A DNA stretch of 64,000 nucleotides, from NCBI RefSeq assembly GCF_040546685.1, contig NZ_JBEPOH010000001.1, forward strand, positions 1,922,001 to 1,986,000, given 5' to 3'. Positions 1-7,341 of the stretch are shown here, piece after piece; the stretch's first letter is position 1; every line of letters begins with the position of its first letter. The notes beneath the pieces were generated by a model. That model was not told the origin of the DNA. It ran no database searches and saw nothing but the letters and a program-made list of their open reading frames with translations. Position numbers and translations under genes: made by a program. The DNA comes from Variovorax sp. OAS795. Its GTDB lineage: Bacteria > Pseudomonadota > Gammaproteobacteria > Burkholderiales > Burkholderiaceae_C.

Positions 1-1
1 A

Positions 2-3000
2 CCCATGCCTGTCCCGCGGCCCGCGGCACAGGCCGCTGCGGGTGTCGCTGCCGTGCACGTGCCGGTGCCCGCCGCCATCGGGGCGACCAGGACCGTTCCC
101 GAGCCCGCCGCACCGGTGGCCGCCAAGCCTCCTGCGCCGGTGCCGCCGCCACCGCGGCCCGCTCCGCCCCCGCCTCCCGCGGTCCCCCTGCGCGAGCGGC
201 TGCCCGCGCCCATCGCCAACCTGATCTTCGGCGGCAACATGCTGGTGAAGCTCGGCGTGCTGATCCTGTTCCTCGGGCTGGCCTTCCTGCTGCGCTACAC
301 GGCCGAGCGCGTCACGGTGCCTATCGAGCTGCGCTACGCGGCGGTGGCGCTCGTCGGCGCGGGGCTGCTGGCGCTGGGCTGGTTCCTGCGCCGCAAGCGC
401 ACCGGCTACGCGTTGATCCTGCAGGGCGCCGGCATCGGCGTTTTCTACCTGACGACGCTGGCGGCGATGAAGGTGCACGAGTTGCTGCCACCCACAGCGG
501 GCTTCGTCTTCCTGTTCGGGGTGGCCGCGCTGAGCGCGGTGCTGGCGGTGCTGCAGAACGCGCCCATGCTGGCCATCGTGGCGGTCCTCGAAGGCTTTGC
601 CGCACCGGTGCTCGCATCGACCGGGCAGAACCGGCCGGTGGGGCTTTTCACGTACCTGCTGGTGCTCGACGTCGGCATCGTGCTGATCGCGTGGTTCAAG
701 GCGTGGCGGGTGCTGAACCTGATCGGCTTCGTCGGCACCTTCACGCTGGCCGCGGGCTGGGCGCACAAGTACTACACCGATGACCAGTACGGCATCGTGC
801 AGCCCTTCCTGCTGGTGTTCTTCCTGATGTTCGTGGCCATCGGCCTGCTGTTCGCGCGCCGCACGCTGTTCGATGCGCCTGTGCAGCCCGCGCAGCCGCT
901 GGCCGCGCGCGCCCTCGACACCTTGCGCCGCGCGGGCCGGGTCGACAGTTCGCTCGTGTTCGGCACGCCCATGGTCGCCTTCGGCATGCAGGTGCTGCTG
1001 ATGCAGCCCCGGGAATACGGCGCAACGTTCTCGGCCATGGCGCTCGCGGCCTTCTACCTGGTGCTGGGCCGGCTGGTGTTCGCCACGCAGCCGAAGGGCC
1101 TGGCACTGCTGGCGGAGGCCTATGCGATCGTCGGCGTGATCTTCGGCACGCTCGCCATTCCGCTCGGCCTGGAAGGCCGGTGGACCGGCGCGGCCTGGGC
1201 CGTGGAAGCGGCCGGCATGTACTGGCTCGGCGCGCGGCAGGCTCGCGTGTATGCGCGGGCCTTCTCGTTCCTGGTGTTTGCCGGCGCGGTCTGGAAGCTG
1301 CTCGAAGCCACGCAGCTCGATGCGGCCGCCGGCCATCCGCTGCTGCAGGGCTCCGTGATCGGTCCGCTGCTGGTCACGGTCAGCGCCTTCGCGATGTGGA
1401 CCATTCACCGCCGCGCCAAGCTCGACGAAGGCGGCTGGGAAGCGCTGGTGGGCACCGCGCTGCCGTGGCTCGGCATGGGGGCGCTCACGCTGCTGCTGTG
1501 GCAGTGGCTCACGCCGCCATGGGCAGCGGCTGCAACGGCGGTGCTGGCGTCGGCCACGTTCGCATTCGCGGTGCGCTTCAAGCTCCGGCTGCTGGCCTTC
1601 GTGACCTACGGCATGCAGGCATTGGCCGTGGCCGGCTTCATCGCAACGCTGCACCGCGTGGCCGAGGGCACCGACGGCGGGCAGGTGCTCGCAAGCGGGT
1701 GGCAGGGCGCCGTGGCGGCGAGCCTGATCGCACTCAGCGTGCTCGGCAGCGCCGGCTGGTCGATGCTGCAGGCGCACCGCGCGGCATTGGCGCGCGGCAT
1801 CCAGCCGGCGTGGTCGGCGGGCAATGCCGTCGCGGTGATCGCGGGCGTGAGCCTGCTGCACCTGGCAATGCTGTTCCAGGTGAGCCTGGCGCAAGCCGCG
1901 CTGCTGTGGCCGCTCACGGCCACGGTCGTGCTCTGGGTCGCGCTGCGCCTGGCGCACCGACCGCTGGCGGCGCTGGCAGGCGTGCTGCAGGTCATCTCGG
2001 CGCTGCTCCATGCCTTCAGCCAGGTCTGGATCTATTCCGGCAATACACCGCCGCCGGCTTTCGCGCACCTGGGTTTCTGGACGCCGGTGGTGCTCGGGCT
2101 CGCGGCCTTGCTGGCCGGTGCATGGATGAGCGGCGAGGCAGGGCGGCACGCCACAGAAGGCACCACCGCCGGCAAGCGCACGCGCTGGATCAACGGCTGG
2201 TGCGCCAACGCGGCCGTGCTGTGGCTGCCCGTGATCTGGGGCCTGGCCTGGTGGCTCTTCGGCTGGCTGGATGAATCCAGCGAAGTGCTGCGCCGAAACG
2301 GCCTGGCCGGCCACCGCGCGGCCGCCGCCATGGCGATCGTGCTCGTGACCTCCGTGCTGTCCGCTGTCGCCGCGCACCGGCGCGGCTGGCCGCAGCTGGG
2401 GCGCGCCACCCTGGCCACCTTGCCGGGCGTGGTGCTGATCGCCGCCTATGGCGCTGCGCTGGCGGCGCCCGGAATCTACGTGCCGTCGAGTGCGCTGGGC
2501 TGGATCGCCTGGCCCTTGGCGCTGCTCTGGCACCTGCGCCTGCTGCACGCGCAGAAACGCTGGCTGGCCCCATCGGCACTGGCGCCTTTGCACGTGGCGG
2601 GGTTCTGGTTCTTCGTGCTGCTCGCGGCGCGCGAGTGCCAATGGCAGCTCGGAAGCGTGGGCGCCGAATGGTCGAGCTGGCAACTGCTGGGCTGGGCCAT
2701 CGTGCCGGCGCTCGCGCTGTGGATGCTGCGTTCGCGCGCGCTGCAGCTGCGTTGGCCGTTGACCGAGTACCGCACGGCCTACCTCGAAGTCGCCGCCATG
2801 CCGGTGGCCGCCTACCTGCTCGCTTGGGTCTGGATCACCAATGCCGCGAGCCCGGGCAATGCATCGCCGCTGCCCTACGTGCCGCTGCTGAATCCGCTGG
2901 AGCTGGCGGAGTGGCTGGTGCTCTTCGCGCTGGTGCTCTGGTGGCGTGCCTTGCCAGAGACCTCGTTCGCGCGCGTGCAGCCCATGGTCGCGAAGGGCGT

Positions 3001-3391
3001 GCTCGGCCTCACCGGCCTGGCGCTGCTGACCGGCATGGTGCTGCGCAGCTGCCATCACTATGCGGGCGTGGATTGGCGCTTCGACGCGCTCTACGCCTCG
3101 TGGCTCACGCAGGCGGCGCTCTCGATCACCTGGGCGGTCTGCGGCGTGGTCGCGATGGTGCTGGGCCACGCCCGCGGCGTGCGCACACTGTGGGTCGGCG
3201 GTGCCGCGCTGCTCGGCGTTGTGGTGCTGAAACTGTTCTTCGTCGAACTGGCGGACCGTGGCGGGTTGTTCCGCATCGTGTCGTTCATCGCGGTGGGAGC
3301 CTTGCTGCTGCTGGTGGGCTATTTCGCCCCGGTGCCGCCCAGCCGGAAGGAAGCGGAAAAAGATGTGTTGCCCGAAGGAGGTGTTGCGTGA
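2..3391 (+). CDS. DUF2339 polytopic membrane protein, 5' end cut by window edge
   Basis: This is a very large integral membrane protein of the DUF2339 family, whose function is not established. The reading frame is open to the left window edge. The visible start begins with a Pro/Ala-rich linker of about 60 residues, so the usual N-terminal hydrophobic segment and the true start probably lie upstream. After the linker (motif RLPAPIANLIFGGNMLVKLG) the protein is an almost uninterrupted series of hydrophobic helices to the C-terminus, roughly 25 to 30 by eye. The last bases of the gene contain the ribosome binding site of the next gene, with which it overlaps by four bases. DUF2339 and DUF3999 proteins are often paired, which supports one envelope function for the two. 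No enzymatic motif was recognised. Confidence 0.85.
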   Translation, partial: PMPVPRPAAQAAAGVAAVHVPVPAAIGATRTVPEPAAPVAAKPPAPVPPPPRPAPPPPPAVPLRERLPAPIANLIFGGNMLVKLGVLILFLGLAFLLRYTAERVTVPIELRYAAVALVGAGLLALGWFLRRKRTGYALILQGAGIGVFYLTTLAAMKVHELLPPTAGFVFLFGVAALSAVLAVLQNAPMLAIVAVLEGFAAPVLASTGQNRPVGLFTYLLVLDVGIVLIAWFKAWRVLNLIGFVGTFTLAAGWAHKYYTDDQYGIVQPFLLVFFLMFVAIGLLFARRTLFDAPVQPAQPLAARALDTLRRAGRVDSSLVFGTPMVAFGMQVLLMQPREYGATFSAMALAAFYLVLGRLVFATQPKGLALLAEAYAIVGVIFGTLAIPLGLEGRWTGAAWAVEAAGMYWLGARQARVYARAFSFLVFAGAVWKLLEATQLDAAAGHPLLQGSVIGPLLVTVSAFAMWTIHRRAKLDEGGWEALVGTALPWLGMGALTLLLWQWLTPPWAAAATAVLASATFAFAVRFKLRLLAFVTYGMQALAVAGFIATLHRVAEGTDGGQVLASGWQGAVAASLIALSVLGSAGWSMLQAHRAALARGIQPAWSAGNAVAVIAGVSLLHLAMLFQVSLAQAALLWPLTATVVLWVALRLAHRPLAALAGVLQVISALLHAFSQVWIYSGNTPPPAFAHLGFWTPVVLGLAALLAGAWMSGEAGRHATEGTTAGKRTRWINGWCANAAVLWLPVIWGLAWWLFGWLDESSEVLRRNGLAGHRAAAAMAIVLVTSVLSAVAAHRRGWPQLGRATLATLPGVVLIAAYGAALAAPGIYVPSSALGWIAWPLALLWHLRLLHAQKRWLAPSALAPLHVAGFWFFVLLAARECQWQLGSVGAEWSSWQLLGWAIVPALALWMLRSRALQLRWPLTEYRTAYLEVAAMPVAAYLLAWVWITNAASPGNASPLPYVPLLNPLELAEWLVLFALVLWWRALPETSFARVQPMVAKGVLGLTGLALLTGMVLRSCHHYAGVDWRFDALYASWLTQAALSITWAVCGVVAMVLGHARGVRTLWVGGAALLGVVVLKLFFVELADRGGLFRIVSFIAVGALLLLVGYFAPVPPSRKEAEKDVLPEGGVA
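3374..3381 (+). promoter_or_regulatory. Strong Shine-Dalgarno sequence deciding a GTG start
   Basis: GAAGGAGG lies six bases upstream of GTG at 3388 and inside the end of the DUF2339 gene. It fixes the start of the DUF3999 gene at a GTG codon. The same frame is open far upstream, but that upstream part lies within the DUF2339 coding region. Confidence 0.8.
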
Positions 3392-4929
3392 AGCACGGTG
3401 AAGGCGCATCGCGCCACACGCTGCGTGTTGGTCTCGCTGCGGTTCTGGCGCCGGCATGGCTCGGTGCAGCCACTGCGCAGCAACCGGCGGCGATTTCGGC
3501 AGCGCCCATTGCGTTGCAGGGCAGCGGCCCCTACCACCGCCTCGTGCTGCCGCTCGGCATCCATGCCCATGCCGCCTACGGCGATCTGCGCGACCTTCGC
3601 GTGCGCAATGCCGGAGGCAACCCCGTGCCCTATGCGTGGCTTCGCAGCGAGGCCGCCGCGCCACACGTCACCTCGAAGGAGGTGCCGATCTTCGCGCTGC
3701 CCGCCGGTGCTTCGGGCACGGCCGACCCGGCCGAGGACGCATCGCTGGGCTTCAGGGTGCGGCCCGACGGCTCGCTGGCCGTGGCACGCAAGCCGGCGCG
3801 CAAGCCGGCCGACGCGGCGCAGTGGCTGATCGATGCGAGCCAGCTCAAGGGCAGCCTGCTGCAGGCGCGTTTCGACGTGGCGCCCGACGCGCGCGGCCTG
3901 TTCGCCTTCAGGCTCGAGGCCAGCGACGACCTGCGGCATTGGCAGCCCGTGGGCGGCGATGAGCAATTGCTTCGGTTGGCGCATGGCGGCCAGACCATCG
4001 AGCGCCTGGCCGTCGATCTCGGCGGCGTGCAGGCGCGCTTCCTGCGCCTGCGATGGAGCGATCCGCAGAACGGCGCGCCGCTCACCGGCGTCGCGATCGA
4101 CAGCCTGCAGGAGACCGAACCGGTGGCGCCGCTCCAATGGACCGGGCCGCTGAAGCCGGAGCGCTGCGGCACCGACCATTGCGACTACGCGTTGCCGCGC
4201 GGCCTGCCGGTGGAGAGCCTGCGCATCGACCTGGCCGACGTCAACACGCTGGCGCAGGTCGGTGTTTCAGGCCTGCTCGCGGCCACGCCGGCCACATCGG
4301 CCACCGAGCCCGCATTCGTCCCGCGCAATCCGCTCTATGCATTGCGCCACCCGCAGCGCCGGCCGGCGCCGGCCTCGGCCAGCCCGGGCGAAGTGCCGCT
4401 GCTCGACACGGTGGTGTACCGCCTCGCGCAGGCCGGCGGCGAGGCGCGCTCGCCGTCGCTCGCGCTCGACGGCCGGAGCTACTCGCACCTGCGGCTGCGC
4501 ACGGCGGGGCCGGTGAACGTGCTGGGACCGGTGCCACCGGTGATCACGGTGGGCGCTACGCCGCGCACGCTGGTGTTCCTGGCGCAGGGCGCTGCGCCGT
4601 TCACGCTCAGCTGGAACACGGCCCCCGAAAAGAACGTGGTGCAAGGCAGTTCGCCCGGCGCGGCATTGCCGCTGGCCACGCTGCTGCCGGGCTACTCGCC
4701 CAGCAAGCCCGTGGTGGCCGACCCGGCGTCCGTCACGCTGCCGCCCGTCCCGGTGGCCGCCGTCGAAGCCGTGGTGGCCGCCGCCGCGCAACTGCCGGTG
4801 CCCGTGCAGCCGGATCCGTTCCGCAAGTGGTGGTTGTGGGGTGCGCTGGGCGTCGGCCTGCTGTTGCTGGCCGGCATGGCATGGTCGCTTTTCGCGAGCC
4901 TGCGGAATGACCGGGCGCTGGCCGACTGA
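3388..4929 (+). CDS. DUF3999 family exported protein
   Basis: This 513-residue protein has an N-terminal signal peptide (hydrophobic stretch ending near ATAQQ, about residue 30). It has a long predicted periplasmic region and one C-terminal membrane helix (about residues 485-505, WWLWGALGVGLLLLAGMAW). It matches the DUF3999 family by overall organisation and its position behind DUF2339. The start is GTG because it has a strong ribosome binding site and a GTGA overlap with the preceding stop. The extracytoplasmic part looks beta-rich (for example LRLRWSDPQNGAPLTGVAI), like a carbohydrate-binding or jelly-roll fold, but this is inference. The function is unknown. Translational coupling suggests it forms a complex with the DUF2339 protein. 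Confidence 0.85.
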   Translation: MKHGEGASRHTLRVGLAAVLAPAWLGAATAQQPAAISAAPIALQGSGPYHRLVLPLGIHAHAAYGDLRDLRVRNAGGNPVPYAWLRSEAAAPHVTSKEVPIFALPAGASGTADPAEDASLGFRVRPDGSLAVARKPARKPADAAQWLIDASQLKGSLLQARFDVAPDARGLFAFRLEASDDLRHWQPVGGDEQLLRLAHGGQTIERLAVDLGGVQARFLRLRWSDPQNGAPLTGVAIDSLQETEPVAPLQWTGPLKPERCGTDHCDYALPRGLPVESLRIDLADVNTLAQVGVSGLLAATPATSATEPAFVPRNPLYALRHPQRRPAPASASPGEVPLLDTVVYRLAQAGGEARSPSLALDGRSYSHLRLRTAGPVNVLGPVPPVITVGATPRTLVFLAQGAAPFTLSWNTAPEKNVVQGSSPGAALPLATLLPGYSPSKPVVADPASVTLPPVPVAAVEAVVAAAAQLPVPVQPDPFRKWWLWGALGVGLLLLAGMAWSLFASLRNDRALAD

Positions 4930-4947
4930 CCGTCGGTCGCGGCCCCT

Positions 4948-5778
4948 TCAATTCGGGTCGAAGCTGTCGCGGAAGGTGAACCAGGTCGAGCTCATCGACA
5001 TGGCCGCGAGCACCAGCGCCATGCCGACGATCAGCACGTTGCCGATGGCCGCGGCCGCGGCGCCGCCCCCCACCGCACCGACGCCGATCAACACCGTGGC
5101 GACCAGGCCGATGCCGATGCCGGCGAGCAGGAACACGCCGAGCCACGCCAGGCCGAACAGCGCGTAGGCGCCGAAGTTGCGGAACAGCGCGACCACGCTG
5201 AAGAACACGCTCTTCACCGGTTCCACGCGGTGCCAGTGCACCAGCGCCGGCGCATGCCACATGGCCAGAGAGAGCGGCAGGTTCAGGCACATGAGGAGCA
5301 TGCGCGCCACCTGGAAGTCGCTGCTCGCCATCACCTCGGGCGTCACCACCTCGTCGAGCAGGTAGGCCTTGGCAAGCTGGCCGCCGTCGACGAACGTGGT
5401 CAGCAGCACCGCCACCACGAAGTACAGGGCCGAGATCACGCCGAGCTTGACCAGCGAGCGCCATTCGGCCCGCATGGCGCCGGCCACGGCAACGAACATC
5501 GCCGAGCCGGTGGGGCGCTGCGCATGCCCGTCGGTGCCCACGCCGTCGGCGTTGTCGGTGTACGCCACCGACGTGGCCACCATCAGGCCCAGCGTCATGA
5601 ACGGCAGCAGGATCGGCGCCAGCACGCTGCCCAGCAGCGGCAGCAGCGACACCGTCGAGATCAGCGCCATCAGCAGGAAGAACAGCGAGATGAAGGCGAG
5701 CGGCTGGCGCCAGAAAGTCTTGAGCCCGAGGCGGACCCAAAGGGCGCCGGTTCGCGCCGGCACGAGGTGGAGTTTCAT
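4948..5778 (-). CDS. BPSS1780-type membrane protein
   Basis: This 276-residue protein begins MKLHLVPARTGALWVRLG, a start typical of the betaproteobacterial BPSS1780 family. About six hydrophobic helices are visible, including two closely spaced ones near residues 30-65 and a pair near the C-terminus. The C-terminus ends shortly after WFTFRDSFDPN. It lies 10 bases after thrB on the same strand, so the two are probably cotranscribed. It converges on the DUF3999 gene with an 18-base gap. The function is unknown, and no catalytic motif is visible. Confidence 0.8.
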   Translation of the reverse strand: MKLHLVPARTGALWVRLGLKTFWRQPLAFISLFFLLMALISTVSLLPLLGSVLAPILLPFMTLGLMVATSVAYTDNADGVGTDGHAQRPTGSAMFVAVAGAMRAEWRSLVKLGVISALYFVVAVLLTTFVDGGQLAKAYLLDEVVTPEVMASSDFQVARMLLMCLNLPLSLAMWHAPALVHWHRVEPVKSVFFSVVALFRNFGAYALFGLAWLGVFLLAGIGIGLVATVLIGVGAVGGGAAAAAIGNVLIVGMALVLAAMSMSSTWFTFRDSFDPN

Positions 5779-5788
5779 TTTTTCGGAG

Positions 5789-6835
5789 TCAGGCGGCCAG
5801 CGGTTCGAGCGACTGCGCCATGGCGTGCGGATGGGCGGCGCGCTCGCGCAGCACGCGCTCGAAGTGCGCCGGGTCGTGCGGCTTCAGCATGCTGGCTTCG
5901 CGCGGCAGGTGAAAGTCCCAGAGGCGCGAAATCCAGAAGCGCAGTGCCGCGGCGCGCAGCATGGCGGGCAGCAGGGCGCGCTCGGCCGCGTTCAGCGGGC
6001 GCACGGTCTCGTAGGCCGACAGCAGCGCGTCGGCGCGTTCGGCGTGGTGCGCACCGGTCGCGAGGTCGATGGCCCAGTCGTTCAGGCACACGGCCAGGTC
6101 GAACAGCCAGGTGTCGGTGCCGGCAAAGTAGAAGTCGAACACGCCCGTGAGCCGCGGCGCGGCGCCGGCATCCGCGCCGGTGGCGAACATCACGTTGTCG
6201 CGGAACATGTCGGCATGCACCGGCCCGCGCGGCAGCGCCGCATAGGCCGACGACTCGGCCACGTGGTTCTGGTAGGCCAGTTCGGCGCGCAGCAGCCCGG
6301 CCTGCGGCGCGTCCACGTACGGCAGCACCACCGGCACGGTGTCGTTCCACCAGGCCAGGCCACGCAGGTTGGGCTGGATGCGCGGGAAGTCGCGCGCTGC
6401 GATGTGCATGCGCGCGAGCAGGGCGCCCAGTTCGGTGCAGTGGGCCGGGCCCGGTGCGAGTTCGCTGTGCCCCGACAGCCGCTGCACCAGCGCCGCCGGC
6501 TTGCCCGCCACCTTGAGCAGCAGTTCGCACGGGGCATTGGCCGCAATGGTCAGTGCATGGCCCGAAGGCGGCTGGACGGCGGGATCGGCCACCGGCTCAG
6601 GCACCGGCAGGCCGCGGCCCGCGAGGTGCTTCATGAGGCACAGGTAGTAGGGAAGCTGCTCGGCGCCCAGGCGCTCGAACAGCGTCAGCACGAACTCGCC
6701 GCTTTCGGTGGTCGCGAAGTAGTTGGTGTTCTCGATGCCGCCCTCGATGCCGCGGAGTTCGCGCAGGGGACCCAGGCCCAGGCGCTGCACGAGCGCGTCG
6801 GCCTCGCCGAAATCGACTTCGGTAAAAACTGCCAT
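5789..6835 (-). CDS. thrB: Homoserine kinase
   Basis: This 348-residue protein belongs to the ThrB type with an aminoglycoside-phosphotransferase/choline-kinase fold, as found in Pseudomonas and Burkholderiales, rather than the GHMP type of E. coli. It phosphorylates L-homoserine with ATP, the step before threonine synthase. The N-terminal lobe has the glycine-rich segment GIEGGIENTNYF (about 29-40). The catalytic loop is HADMFRDN (residues 207-214, with H207, D209 and N214), and the metal-binding segment VFDFYFAG includes D234. The length is normal. Gene order polA, DUF2782 gene, thrB is the same as in Pseudomonas aeruginosa (PA5493-PA5495), which supports orthology. Confidence 0.95.
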   Translation of the reverse strand: MAVFTEVDFGEADALVQRLGLGPLRELRGIEGGIENTNYFATTESGEFVLTLFERLGAEQLPYYLCLMKHLAGRGLPVPEPVADPAVQPPSGHALTIAANAPCELLLKVAGKPAALVQRLSGHSELAPGPAHCTELGALLARMHIAARDFPRIQPNLRGLAWWNDTVPVVLPYVDAPQAGLLRAELAYQNHVAESSAYAALPRGPVHADMFRDNVMFATGADAGAAPRLTGVFDFYFAGTDTWLFDLAVCLNDWAIDLATGAHHAERADALLSAYETVRPLNAAERALLPAMLRAAALRFWISRLWDFHLPREASMLKPHDPAHFERVLRERAAHPHAMAQSLEPLAA

Positions 6836-6878
6836 GGCGGTGCTCAGCGTGTCGCTGCGGGTTGAAGGCGCGGCACGG

Positions 6879-7244
6879 TCAGAACTTCATCACGTTCCAG
6901 ACCCGGGCGCCGTTGCCGTTCGAGTTGGCATCGCCCGAACCCGTGCGCGCGCCCGGATCGTTCGGCCGCACCTCGTAGCCCGGCACGTTGGCCTTGGGCT
7001 TCACGTTGATGCTCTGCGTGCGGCCGCCGTAGCGCACCTCGTCGACCGAGGCGCCGCTGTCTTCCGTGTGGATGTGCTCGACCTTCTGGTTGCGGCGGCC
7101 GTCGGCCTGCTCCTCATTTTGTAGCGGAGCGGGCGGCACGGCGGCACCTGCGGGTGCGGGCTGCGCCTGCACGGCGGCCAAGGGAGCGGCAAAGGCCAGC
7201 GCCAGCAGGATGCGGCGGGCGACCAGGAGTGTGGGGCTAGGCAT
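6879..7244 (-). CDS. DUF2782-type small exported protein
   Basis: This protein is 121 residues if it starts at MPSPTLLVARR, which begins a clear signal peptide cleaved near VQAQPA. An upstream in-frame extension would bury the signal peptide, so it was rejected. The mature part carries GASVDEVRYGGRTQSINVKP and ends VWNVMKF. This suits DUF2782, a family of small secreted proteins with a beta-hairpin core. It sits between thrB and divergent polA, the position DUF2782 genes occupy in Pseudomonas. Its biochemical role is unknown. It lies 43 bases upstream of thrB and is probably in the same transcript. Confidence 0.75.
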   Translation of the reverse strand: MPSPTLLVARRILLALAFAAPLAAVQAQPAPAGAAVPPAPLQNEEQADGRRNQKVEHIHTEDSGASVDEVRYGGRTQSINVKPKANVPGYEVRPNDPGARTGSGDANSNGNGARVWNVMKF

Positions 7245-7341
7245 GAAAGGATTGTAGGCTGCGCACCGCCTGCGGCGTGTCGGCGGGCGGCGCTTGCCGT
7301 CGTGGTTCGGAAGGCCGGTCCGGGCACGGCAAAATGGCCCG

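Noticed and set aside
2635..3387. N-terminal extension of the DUF3999 frame
   Set aside because: It lies in the DUF2339 coding region. The GTG at 3388 has a strong ribosome binding site and precedes a proper signal peptide.
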